NCBI RefSeq assembly: GCF_004016445.2 | Contig: NZ_SADT02000007.1 | Coordinates: 248,001 to 312,000, forward strand | DNA length: 64,000 bases | Reading direction: 5' to 3' | DNA from: Mesorhizobium sp. M2E.F.Ca.ET.219.01.1.1 | Lineage (GTDB): Bacteria > Pseudomonadota > Alphaproteobacteria > Rhizobiales > Rhizobiaceae | In this document: piece by piece, positions 26,707 to 34,315 of the stretch | Layout: each line of letters opens with the position of its first letter | How positions within the stretch are numbered: position 1 is the first letter of the stretch | Position numbers and translations under genes: made by a program | The notes under the pieces: generated by a model | The model's input: the letters and a program-made list of their open reading frames with translations, nothing else | What the model was told of the DNA's origin: nothing | Databases searched by the model: none

Positions 26707-27744
26707 ATGTGGTACATCTGGGACCTCTCGATACTGCTGAGCGCCCTGTCGCTGGTGATCATGCTGTTCCTGATCGCGCGCCGCCTGCTGCAGGAGCGCC
26801 GGGCCACGGTGGCGGCCGACCAACGGCGCCAATTGCTGGCCGCGTTGATCGCCTTCACCGAAAACCGCGATCGCGAGGCGTTGAAGGCGACGGTGCTTGG
26901 CGTGCCGGCCGGCGTGGTCATCGATGCCGGCTTCGAGTTCATTTCGCTGCTGCGCGGTGAGGAGAGGGACGACGTGCTTGTCGCCTTCATCGAATGCGGA
27001 CTGCCGGATCGCGTCGGCAGGCAGCTGCGGAAAGGCAACGTCGCCGAGCGCATCCACGCGGCGGAGATGTTGGCGGCGCTGGGTTCGGAGGACGCGTCGG
27101 CAAGCCTGCTTACGGCGCTCACCCAGGACCGTTCGCGCGAAGTGAGGATCGCGGCGGCCATCGCGCTCTGCGATCTGGGCAGCCTGCCCCTGCTCGGCAC
27201 CGCGCTGGATTTTATCGGCGTGGCGGGGCAGCGCTCGCGGCGCTTGATCGAGCTGTTCAGGCGCTTTCCACGCTCGCGCTTCAACGAGCTTGCGGTCCAC
27301 GCATCCCGGGTGGACGCCTCGCCCTTCATCAGGGCGGCCGCGATCGACGCGCTTGCCCACGCTGGCGGCTTTGGCTTCGCCGATTTCTTCGCCAGCCTGG
27401 CCGGCGATGCCGCGCCCGAGGTTGTCGCCGCCGCGGTGCGGGCGCTGGGCCTGACGGGCCACGCCGAGGCGCCGGCGATCCTGAAGCGCGCCATGGCCAA
27501 TGACGACTGGGACGTGCGCGCCGCCGCCGCCGAATCCGCGGGCCGCCTCGGCCTGCCCGAGCTCGCCGTGCCGCTTTCCAGGCTGATGGACGACGAGTTC
27601 TGGACCGTGCGCTACGCCGCCGCCAACGCCTTGCGCTCCTTCGGCCAGCCGGGAGAGCGGCTGTTGCGCGAGATCGCTTCGGCGGAAGTCTCGCGCAGCC
27701 AGCGCACCGCCTCGCTCATCCTTGCCGAGGGGCCGGCCCTATGA
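26707..27744 (+). CDS. Membrane-anchored HEAT-repeat protein
   Basis: 345 residues. One N-terminal helix (about 7-27) anchors a cytoplasmic array of HEAT/PBS-lyase-like repeats, for example DWDVRAAAAESAGRLGLPEL and FWTVRYAAANALRSFGQPGE. Such repeats bind proteins. The gene lies two bases after the YaiO gene and overlaps the glycosyltransferase start by four bases, so it is probably a scaffold for the same machine. Confidence 0.82.
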   Translation: MWYIWDLSILLSALSLVIMLFLIARRLLQERRATVAADQRRQLLAALIAFTENRDREALKATVLGVPAGVVIDAGFEFISLLRGEERDDVLVAFIECGLPDRVGRQLRKGNVAERIHAAEMLAALGSEDASASLLTALTQDRSREVRIAAAIALCDLGSLPLLGTALDFIGVAGQRSRRLIELFRRFPRSRFNELAVHASRVDASPFIRAAAIDALAHAGGFGFADFFASLAGDAAPEVVAAAVRALGLTGHAEAPAILKRAMANDDWDVRAAAAESAGRLGLPELAVPLSRLMDDEFWTVRYAAANALRSFGQPGERLLREIASAEVSRSQRTASLILAEGPAL

Positions 27745-29171
27745 TCGCCGACTGGAGCCATGAGGTTGTTTTGGCAGCCACCATCCTGTCCTGGTTCATC
27801 ATCGGGGCAGGGCTGGCGCAGACGACGATCTACCTCCTGCAGCTCGTCGTCGCCGGCTACGCGCTGTCCAACCGCCCGCCCGTAGCGCGCTCGGCGCTGT
27901 TGTGGCAGCGCTATGGCGACGTCGCGCCGCCGATCGCGCTGCTGGTGCCTGCCTATAACGAGGCGTTGAACGTGGTCGAGAGCGTGCACTCGATGCTGGC
28001 GCTCGAATATCCGAATTTCGAGGTGGTCGTGATCAACGACGGCTCGAAGGACGACACGCTGCAGCGCCTGATCGACGCCTTCAGGCTGGTGAAGTTCCAG
28101 CGGCCTTACGAGGAGGCGCTCGCGCACCAGCCAATCCGTGGTCTCTATTCCTCGCCGATGACCGAACGGCTGTTCGTGGTCGATAAGGAAAATGGCGGCA
28201 AGGCCGATGCCCAGAACGCCGGCATCAATGTCTGCCGAGCGCCGCTCTTTTGCGTCATCGACGGCGACTCCATCCTCGAGCCCGATGCCCTGATGCGCGC
28301 CGCCCAGCCTTTCATCGACGACCCGGAGCGCACCATCGCCGTGGGCGGCACGATCCGCATCGCCAACGGTTCTAAGATCGAGGCGGGCAGGGTGCGCGAG
28401 ATCCATTTGCCGCGACGCTTGCTGCCTTTGTTCCAGGTGGTCGAATATCTCAGGGCGTTCTTGATGGCGCGACTGGCCTGGAGCAGCATCAACACGCTGA
28501 TGCTGGTGTCCGGCGCCTTCGGCATGTTCCGCCGCGCCGAAGTGGTGGTGGTGGGCGGCTTCACCAAGGGTTCGATGGGCGAGGATCTCGACCTTGTCAT
28601 CAAGCTGCACCGCCATATGCGTGACAAAAAGCGCAAATACCGGATCCAGTTCATTCCCGAGCCGGTGTGCTGGACCGAGGCGCCGGAAACGTTGAGCGTG
28701 CTCGCCCGCCAGCGCTCGCGCTGGCAGCGCGGCGCGCTCGAATGCTTCTTCCGCTACCGCTCGATGCTCTTCAACCCGCGCTATGGCCGCGTCGGCTTCC
28801 TGGGCTTCGGCCACATCCTGATCGTCGATGTGCTGGGACCGGTGGCGGAGGTGCTGGGCTATATCCTGATCCCGGCCTTCTGGCTGCTCGGTATCCTGTC
28901 GGCCGAATACCTGCTCGCCTTCACCGCGCTCATCTTCACCTATGGCGTCTGTGTCAGCGTCTGCTCGCTGATCCTCGAGGAAGCCGAGCTGCAGCGCTTT
29001 CCGCGCGCCAGGGACCTCGCCGTGCTGACGGTGGCCGCCGTGATCGAGAATTTCGGCTACCGCCAGCTGAACAATTTCTGGCGGGTGAAAGGCTGGTGGC
29101 AATTCTTGCGCGGCAACCAGGGTTGGGGCGAAATGACCCGGACCGGACTTGGCGGCGCTGGGAAGAAGTGA
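27741..29171 (+). CDS. Membrane glycosyltransferase family 2, processive type
   Basis: 476 residues with an N-terminal helix, a GT-A domain and three or more C-terminal helices. The processive motifs are intact: VINDGSKDDTL, DGDSILEPD, GAFGMFRR, GEDLDL and QRSRWQRG. The plan is like PgaC/NodC/cellulose synthase-like enzymes that polymerise and pass a sugar chain through the membrane. The sugar is unknown; N-acetylglucosamine polymers are the first guess. It closes the four-gene operon from 24561. Confidence 0.87.
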   Translation: MIADWSHEVVLAATILSWFIIGAGLAQTTIYLLQLVVAGYALSNRPPVARSALLWQRYGDVAPPIALLVPAYNEALNVVESVHSMLALEYPNFEVVVINDGSKDDTLQRLIDAFRLVKFQRPYEEALAHQPIRGLYSSPMTERLFVVDKENGGKADAQNAGINVCRAPLFCVIDGDSILEPDALMRAAQPFIDDPERTIAVGGTIRIANGSKIEAGRVREIHLPRRLLPLFQVVEYLRAFLMARLAWSSINTLMLVSGAFGMFRRAEVVVVGGFTKGSMGEDLDLVIKLHRHMRDKKRKYRIQFIPEPVCWTEAPETLSVLARQRSRWQRGALECFFRYRSMLFNPRYGRVGFLGFGHILIVDVLGPVAEVLGYILIPAFWLLGILSAEYLLAFTALIFTYGVCVSVCSLILEEAELQRFPRARDLAVLTVAAVIENFGYRQLNNFWRVKGWWQFLRGNQGWGEMTRTGLGGAGKK

Positions 29172-29201
29172 GCCCGACCGCTGGCGTCAGGCCAGTCCAT
29201 G

Positions 29202-29558
29202 TCACGCCAGCGTCCGTTCGATCTCCCCCATCAAGGCATCGAGCCCCGCGCGGACAGTCGCGCCATCCGCCTGCTCGATCAGCAGCGTCTCCAGCGCCGA
29301 CGCCCGCGCGCTGATCTCCGCAAATCCGAACGTTCCCGCCGCTCCCGCCAGCGAATGCGCGATCTTGATCAGGGGATCACTGCCGTGCTGGGGGTTGCTT
29401 TGACGAGCGATGGCCTTCAACTCTTCCAACTGACCGCCACACCGGATGAGGAAGCGTTGCCGCAACGGGGCGAAGGGATCGTTTGCGATTGGCGCGCTCT
29501 CCAGGATGGTATGAGCGTATTTAACCAGAAAGCAGCGCGGGTTGAAACGGCTGCTCAA
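29202..29558 (-). CDS. Hpt (histidine phosphotransfer) domain protein
   Basis: About 118 residues. The C-terminal 90 form an Hpt four-helix bundle with the phospho-His in IKIAHSLAGAAGTFGF. It faces the glycosyltransferase gene. No ATG exists near the expected start; a TTG at 29558 is the nearest start codon, and CTG codons lie further in, so the 5' end is uncertain. The frame upstream is the remnant of a permease. It is a natural partner for the hybrid kinase at 21502 and the two receivers. Confidence 0.7.
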   Translation of the reverse strand: MSSRFNPRCFLVKYAHTILESAPIANDPFAPLRQRFLIRCGGQLEELKAIARQSNPQHGSDPLIKIAHSLAGAAGTFGFAEISARASALETLLIEQADGATVRAGLDALMGEIERTLA

Positions 29559-29770
29559 CCGCGGTTGGTTCGGCTCCTCTGCAGCCAGCCGTTCAGCCCG
29601 TTCGGCCACGCAATGACGAAGATCGCCAGCAGCCGCCCAAGGCCGATATTGCGGTAATCGGACAATTCTCGCATGCCTTCGTCGGCCAGCATCAGCACGG
29701 CGGCGCCCAGCAGCGGCCCCCATATCGAGCTGAGCCCGCCGATGACGATCATCGCGATCGAATCCGTTCC
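29555..29770 (-). pseudogene. Remnant of a branched-chain amino-acid permease (LivM-type) C terminus
   Basis: About 70 codons match the last helices of LivM-type permeases: IVIGGLSSIWGPLLGA, then ELSDYRNIGLGRLLA and WPNGLNGWL. The rest of the permease and the livFGHK neighbours are absent. The frame ends at 29555 beside or inside the likely start of the Hpt gene. It is a left-over from a deletion or rearrangement. Confidence 0.75.
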
Positions 29771-29948
29771 GTCGTTGCGGTGCCGAAGCCACTGCGGTAA
29801 TCTTAGGCGGATTGGACGATACGCATGCATCCTGTCGTTAGTGCAAGGGTTTCATCCGGCCTTATCGGATTGTGAACTCTTTAACAGACCTACGCGTCGC
29901 AAGCTGAATTCTTGTGGCCGACAGGTCATAGCGGTTAGGGATTTTGCC

Positions 29949-32498
29949 ATGCTGCGACGCTGCGCTCTGATTGCAGCCTTGATCCTCGTGGGCCTCACGA
30001 CGGTGCAGGCGCAGGCCGATCGAAGAGTTGCGCTTGTCATCGGCAATTCCGAATACCGCGAAATCCCAGCGCTCAAGAATCCCGACAAGGATGCCGAGGA
30101 CGTGTCGAACACGTTCCGGGTGGCCGGGTTCGATGTGTTCGTCGCCAAGGACCTCACCAAGCTCCAGTTCGAGAAGGAATTCCGCAATTATCTGGCGGCA
30201 GCGGACGGCGCCGATCTGGCGGTCGTCTATTATTCGGGTCACGGCTTTCAGATCGGTGGCGAGAATTTCCTGATCCCGGTCGATGCGTCGCTCAAAGGTG
30301 CGGCCGACATCGAGGTCCAGGCGGTCAAGCTCGACGATGTCCTGCAGCAATTGCGCGCCAAATCGAAGATCCAGGTGATCATCCTCGACGCCTGCCGCAA
30401 CAATCCGTTCCCGCGCAAGGACTATTGGCTGCGCGACCAGTTGATCGCGGCCGGCGGCACCGGCCTCGCCCAGGTGAAAAGCTCCTTGAACACGCTGATA
30501 GCCTTCGCCACCGAGCCGGGCGCCGTCGCCTATGACGGCTCCGGCGATCTCAGCCCCTTCTCATCCGCCTTCTCCCGCCGCGCGCTGGCGCCGAACCAGG
30601 AGATACGCTCGGTGATGGCGGCCGTGCGCCGCGATGTGGTCGCGGCCACCAAGGGGGCGCAGGTTCCGTGGGAAAACTCCTCGCTGATCGACGAGGTGGT
30701 GCTGATGCGCCGCGCCAGCCGGCCGGCTTTGCCGCCGGTGCTGGAAAAAACCGTGCCGTCGGGCGTCGGACCGGTCGCGCTCGACCTGCCGGTGCCGGTC
30801 GATGTCGACGGCGGCGCCGTCACCATCAGCATCGAAAGGCCGCCGGCGATGGGGCGCCTGATCCTGGACGGCAAGCCGGTCGCGACGGGCGAGCCGATAG
30901 AGGGCAAGGACCTGCCGCGGCTCCAGATGGACGTGCCGAAGGGCGCCGACGCCGAGGATCAGGTCGACATGCTGGCCTATGCCACGCATGACGAATGGGG
31001 CGGCGGATCGCAGGGCATATTGGTGTTCCGGGTCAAGAACGGCGACGCTGCCGCGGGCAAGCAGCTCGTGGCCTCGCTGGAGTCCGAGCAGAAGCAGCAG
31101 GTGGTGGAGCGCGGCATCCACATCGCCGGCGCCGCCGAGGCGATCGAGAACCGCGACGTCAAGATCCCCGTCGGTGTCGGCCCCGTGCCGCTGAAGCTGG
31201 ATTTCCCGGCGAAGGATCCAGGCGTCAGCCTGAAGCTCGCGAGCTATCCGGCAACCGGGACGCTGTCCCTCCCGGACAGGACCCTGTCGCCTCAATCGAG
31301 CCTGATGGCCGATGAAGTCGACCAGCTGCGCTACGAACCGCAGATAGGTGCTGCCAAACCATTGATCGTCGGCTTCGAGATCAGTGCCGCCAACACGTCA
31401 GCGAAGCCGGCGACCATGAAACTGTCGCCCAGCGTCGATCCCTGCGACACGCAGGCAGGCGAACCTTTGGACCTGCAGGGCGTCGTCCCCGGCCTGCTGC
31501 CGAACGAGATCGGCGCCGGCGCGGTGGAGGCCTGCCGGGCGGCCGTGAAGGCCTATCCCGATGTCGCGCGTTTCCACTACGAACTCGGCCGCGCGCTGCT
31601 TGCCGCCGGCAAGGTCGATGAGGCGAAGAAGGCCATCCAGCAAGCAGCGGACAAAGGACATGTCCGTGCCGTGTTCGAGCTTGGCTACCTCAACGCAACC
31701 GGGGCGGGTATGCCCGCCAACCGCAAGCAGGCCAACACTTTCTATGCGGCGGCGTCCGACAAGGGCGATCCTTATGGCATGACCTCATGGGGCCGTGCTT
31801 TGTTCAACGGCTACGGTGTAGACCGCGATACCGGCAAGGGGCTTGACCTGCTGCTCAAGGCGGCGGCGATGGGCCATACCTACGCGATGAACGATCTTGC
31901 GGCGATCTTCACCGAGGGCCGCAACGGCGTGCCGGCAGATCCGGCGCGCGCGGTGGCCTTCCTCAAAGCTGGCGTTGAGCGGCAGGATATGTATTCGATG
32001 AACCTGCTCGGCCGCAATTATCTCGCCGGCACGGGGGTCGAGAAGGACCCTAAGGCCGCCCTCTCGCTGTTCCAGAAGTCGATGGATCTCGGCCAGCCCT
32101 ATGCGCCCGGCAGCCTTGCCCGCATGTACAGGGATGGAGTCGGCGTCCAGCAGGATCTGACCGAAGCGCAAAGGCTTTTCGAGCTGGCGACCGACCGTGG
32201 CGATCAGTCGGCCGCGTATGATCGCGCGGCGCTGGAGATGCAAAGGGGCGACAAGGCCAATCAGGCGGTGGCCGCGCGCTACCTTGCTTTCGCAGCCGCG
32301 CTAGATCTTCGCAACGAAATCCCGGACGCAAAGGCGACGCTCGCGAAATTCGGCGCGAAGGCGAAGACAGCGGCTCTGAAACAGATGCGTGGGGAACTCA
32401 AATCGAAGATTTCGGCAGCCGGCTCGTTGGACGATCAACTGGTCAAGACGGCCAGGGCGGTCTGGGAACAAGCCAATCCGCGCCGGGACTTGTTCTGA
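29949..32498 (+). CDS. Caspase-fold protein with tandem GVGPV domains and Sel1 repeats
   Basis: 849 residues. A signal peptide (about 1-22) precedes a peptidase C14 (caspase) domain at 24-250 with the catalytic dyad H98 (YYSGHGF) and C149 (ILDACRNNP). Two similar domains of about 90 residues follow, each opening with GVGPV (272-276 and 409-413). Then come Sel1-like repeats (about 560-760), for example AVFELGYLNATGAGMPANRK. The ATG at 29949 begins the signal peptide; an upstream frame is not supported. A small lipoprotein gene follows after 16 bases. Probably a periplasmic protease or scaffold at the edge of the T6SS region. Confidence 0.83.
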   Translation: MLRRCALIAALILVGLTTVQAQADRRVALVIGNSEYREIPALKNPDKDAEDVSNTFRVAGFDVFVAKDLTKLQFEKEFRNYLAAADGADLAVVYYSGHGFQIGGENFLIPVDASLKGAADIEVQAVKLDDVLQQLRAKSKIQVIILDACRNNPFPRKDYWLRDQLIAAGGTGLAQVKSSLNTLIAFATEPGAVAYDGSGDLSPFSSAFSRRALAPNQEIRSVMAAVRRDVVAATKGAQVPWENSSLIDEVVLMRRASRPALPPVLEKTVPSGVGPVALDLPVPVDVDGGAVTISIERPPAMGRLILDGKPVATGEPIEGKDLPRLQMDVPKGADAEDQVDMLAYATHDEWGGGSQGILVFRVKNGDAAAGKQLVASLESEQKQQVVERGIHIAGAAEAIENRDVKIPVGVGPVPLKLDFPAKDPGVSLKLASYPATGTLSLPDRTLSPQSSLMADEVDQLRYEPQIGAAKPLIVGFEISAANTSAKPATMKLSPSVDPCDTQAGEPLDLQGVVPGLLPNEIGAGAVEACRAAVKAYPDVARFHYELGRALLAAGKVDEAKKAIQQAADKGHVRAVFELGYLNATGAGMPANRKQANTFYAAASDKGDPYGMTSWGRALFNGYGVDRDTGKGLDLLLKAAAMGHTYAMNDLAAIFTEGRNGVPADPARAVAFLKAGVERQDMYSMNLLGRNYLAGTGVEKDPKAALSLFQKSMDLGQPYAPGSLARMYRDGVGVQQDLTEAQRLFELATDRGDQSAAYDRAALEMQRGDKANQAVAARYLAFAAALDLRNEIPDAKATLAKFGAKAKTAALKQMRGELKSKISAAGSLDDQLVKTARAVWEQANPRRDLF

Positions 32499-32514
32499 TC
32501 AACAGGAGGCAAAA

Positions 32515-32793
32515 GTGGTGGGCTGGGCATCGAAACAGGTGATCGTTGGGACAACTTTGTCTACGGTTTTGGCGGCGCTCATGGGCTGTACGTCCATGTT
32601 GCCGCCCGGACCAGAGCCGACGCCGGTGGCGGCGAGACCTCAGGCGAAGGTCGTCCGCACCACGACGCCAAAAGTTGTCAAGCAACAGAAGGTCACTGCA
32701 AAGAAACTGATCAAACCAGTCAACGAAACCCCACCGGTCGTTGCTCCTTTGGGCGGTGGCGGCGGCGGTGGCGGTGGCGGTGGCTGGGGATAA
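32515..32793 (+). CDS. Small lipoprotein with polyglycine tail
   Basis: 92 residues, not a known family to me. A hydrophobic leader ends in the lipobox LMGC (C25), followed by a Pro/Ala stretch, a Lys-rich basic part (VVKQQKVTAKKLIK) and a C-terminal run of about eleven glycines before WG. GTG 32515 has a perfect AGGAGG 5 bases before it; GTG 32518 would have 8. It is coupled to the caspase gene by a 16-base gap. Confidence 0.7.
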   Translation: MVGWASKQVIVGTTLSTVLAALMGCTSMLPPGPEPTPVAARPQAKVVRTTTPKVVKQQKVTAKKLIKPVNETPPVVAPLGGGGGGGGGGGWG

Positions 32794-32838
32794 GACCTCA
32801 CTCTTCAGCACGCATCCAACTCAGTGCCCACCTAAGCT

Positions 32839-32882
32839 GATCCGGAAAAGCGGGAACCGGCTTTCGGAAAATATCATGCGCC
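32839..32882. repeat. Intergenic repeat, family D
   Basis: GATCCGGAAAAGCGGGAACC followed by GGCTTTCGGAAAATATCATG. The GGAAAAGCGGGAACCGG..TTTCGGAAAA layout is a repeat I recall as common in rhizobial genomes. One copy here, between convergent genes. Confidence 0.55.
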
Positions 32883-32883
32883 T

Positions 32884-33444
32884 CTAATACGCGTCGACCG
32901 ATTGTCGCTGCGCCTCCATCTCCACAATCTGGATGCCCATTTCGACGAAGGCGGAAAGCACGGCGAAGCGGTCGGCGGTTGAGACGCGCGCCAGCCCCGC
33001 CAGGATCCCGGCGTTGACGGCGTGGGCGGCGGGAAATCCGGTCGACAGCATATCGAAGGCCGGGTCACGCCACGCCGCCGACAAGGCGATCCAGGCAGCC
33101 GGCGTTGCCGGCGACGGATCGGCAGCGCTGCCCAGCGCCGCTCGATGGCGAGGATTGCCGGGCTCGCCCACCCAGTCGCTGACAAGAGCCAGCAGCTCGA
33201 GATCCCGTTCGACAAGGAGCTCGGCGAGATGGCTCAGGCATTCATGCCCCCACCAGACCGCTGCGCGCTCGGGCAGCAGGTATGCGCAGAAGGTGACAGC
33301 TTCCTCGGGCACGCGCCCGGCAAGCAGCGCGCGGCAGAATTCCAGCGGGGGTTGGGCGGCGGCCGGCGACTTCATGTCCCGGGCGATCGCGGGGCAGGCA
33401 AGAAACAGATCCCTTGCCGTTCTGTATCCGAGTTCATTGGCCAT
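32884..33444 (-). CDS. DUF6931-like protein of T6SS loci
   Basis: 186 residues, soluble, helical, Ala- and Trp-rich, with AVWWGHECL near the middle and AAWIALSAAW later. It resembles the DUF6931 family, which I recall near rhizobial T6SS genes; function unknown. The ATG at 33444 (MANELGYRTA) is preferred over a TTG 23 codons upstream that lacks a ribosome-binding site. It is divergent from the OmpA-type gene across 188 bases. Confidence 0.6.
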   Translation of the reverse strand: MANELGYRTARDLFLACPAIARDMKSPAAAQPPLEFCRALLAGRVPEEAVTFCAYLLPERAAVWWGHECLSHLAELLVERDLELLALVSDWVGEPGNPRHRAALGSAADPSPATPAAWIALSAAWRDPAFDMLSTGFPAAHAVNAGILAGLARVSTADRFAVLSAFVEMGIQIVEMEAQRQSVDAY

Positions 33445-33632
33445 GGCTGCCACACCCCGAGCATCGGCACAAACAGCACTGAAACCCCCGGCCAAGCGCC
33501 GGTCAAGCCTCAACCTTATCAGGCGCCGGCCGTCGGCAACGTGCGCTTGTTCACAGACAATCGTTTCAGGATTTGATATAGTCCGCGCCAGCGAAAATCC
33601 GCTCGAAACAGGTCAAAACAGGAGTGACGGTC

Positions 33633-34169
33633 ATGCGGTGGGGCAGCTCAGCCTTGGCATTGGCGGCCGTGCTTTTTTCAACGCACGTTTACGCCGATCC
33701 GCTTCAGAAATCGGAAGACATCGTAAAATTCTTCGCCGGCCAGGGTAATCTTGGCGCGTCACGCGGCATCTGTGTCGGCACCGAGGAAGAGTGCAAGAGC
33801 AAGGCCGAGAAGAACGAGGCGCCGCCCCAGAAGGCCGGCCTAGACATGATGATCAACTTCGCCCTGGATTCGGCCCAGCTCGACCAGACCGCCCGCGCCG
33901 AGCTGGACGAGTTCGCCAAGGCGCTTAAGGACAACCGGCTGAGCACGTTCAGCTTCGTCGTCGAAGGCCACACCGACGCGACCGGCACGGACAGCTACAA
34001 TCAGGGCCTGTCGCAGCGAAGAGCGCAATCGGTGGCCGCTTTCCTCGAAGCCAACGGCGTTCAGTCGGCGCGGCTCGAAGCGATCGGCCTCGGCAAGTCG
34101 CATCCGCGCGTCGCCAATCCATACGATCCGGTCAACCGCCGCGTGGAAATGCGCATCAGGACGGAATAG
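33633..34169 (+). CDS. OmpA-family peptidoglycan-binding protein
   Basis: 178 residues: a signal peptide (cleaved after VYA near residue 22), a short spacer with a CVGTEEEC cysteine pair, then an OmpA C-terminal domain (about 75-178) with VEGHTDATGTDSYNQGLSQR and the RRVEMRI end. Such domains bind diaminopimelate in peptidoglycan. AGGAG stands 8 bases before the ATG. A strong terminator follows, so it is a single-gene unit. Confidence 0.88.
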   Translation: MRWGSSALALAAVLFSTHVYADPLQKSEDIVKFFAGQGNLGASRGICVGTEEECKSKAEKNEAPPQKAGLDMMINFALDSAQLDQTARAELDEFAKALKDNRLSTFSFVVEGHTDATGTDSYNQGLSQRRAQSVAAFLEANGVQSARLEAIGLGKSHPRVANPYDPVNRRVEMRIRTE

Positions 34170-34211
34170 GCGGGTGGCGAGCAAGCCGACCCGTCAACAG
34201 CGAAACAGGTC

Positions 34212-34248
34212 AAGGGGAGCTCGGTCAAAACGCCGGCTCCCCTTTTGT
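34212..34248 (+). terminator. Rho-independent terminator after the OmpA-type gene
   Basis: AAGGGGAGC (34212-34220) and GCTCCCCTT (34236-34244) form a perfect 9-bp stem with a 15-base loop, followed by TTGTTTCTGTTTGTTT on the plus strand. Confidence 0.8.
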
Positions 34249-34261
34249 TTCTGTTTGTTTC

Positions 34262-34310
34262 GACGCAATTCCAAGCGGAAAACCGCTTCACACTTTTCCT
34301 GGAATTGCTC
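34262..34310. repeat. Palindromic repeat, family A, copy 2 (inverted)
   Basis: Reverse orientation of the 6289 element: GCAATTCCAAGCGGAAAACC ... CTGGAATTGCTC. It fills the gap between convergent genes. Confidence 0.8.
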
Positions 34311-34315
34311 AACGA

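Noticed and set aside
27612-29102. 496-codon minus-strand frame
   Set aside because: Antisense to the glycosyltransferase with intact catalytic motifs; composition is shadow-like.
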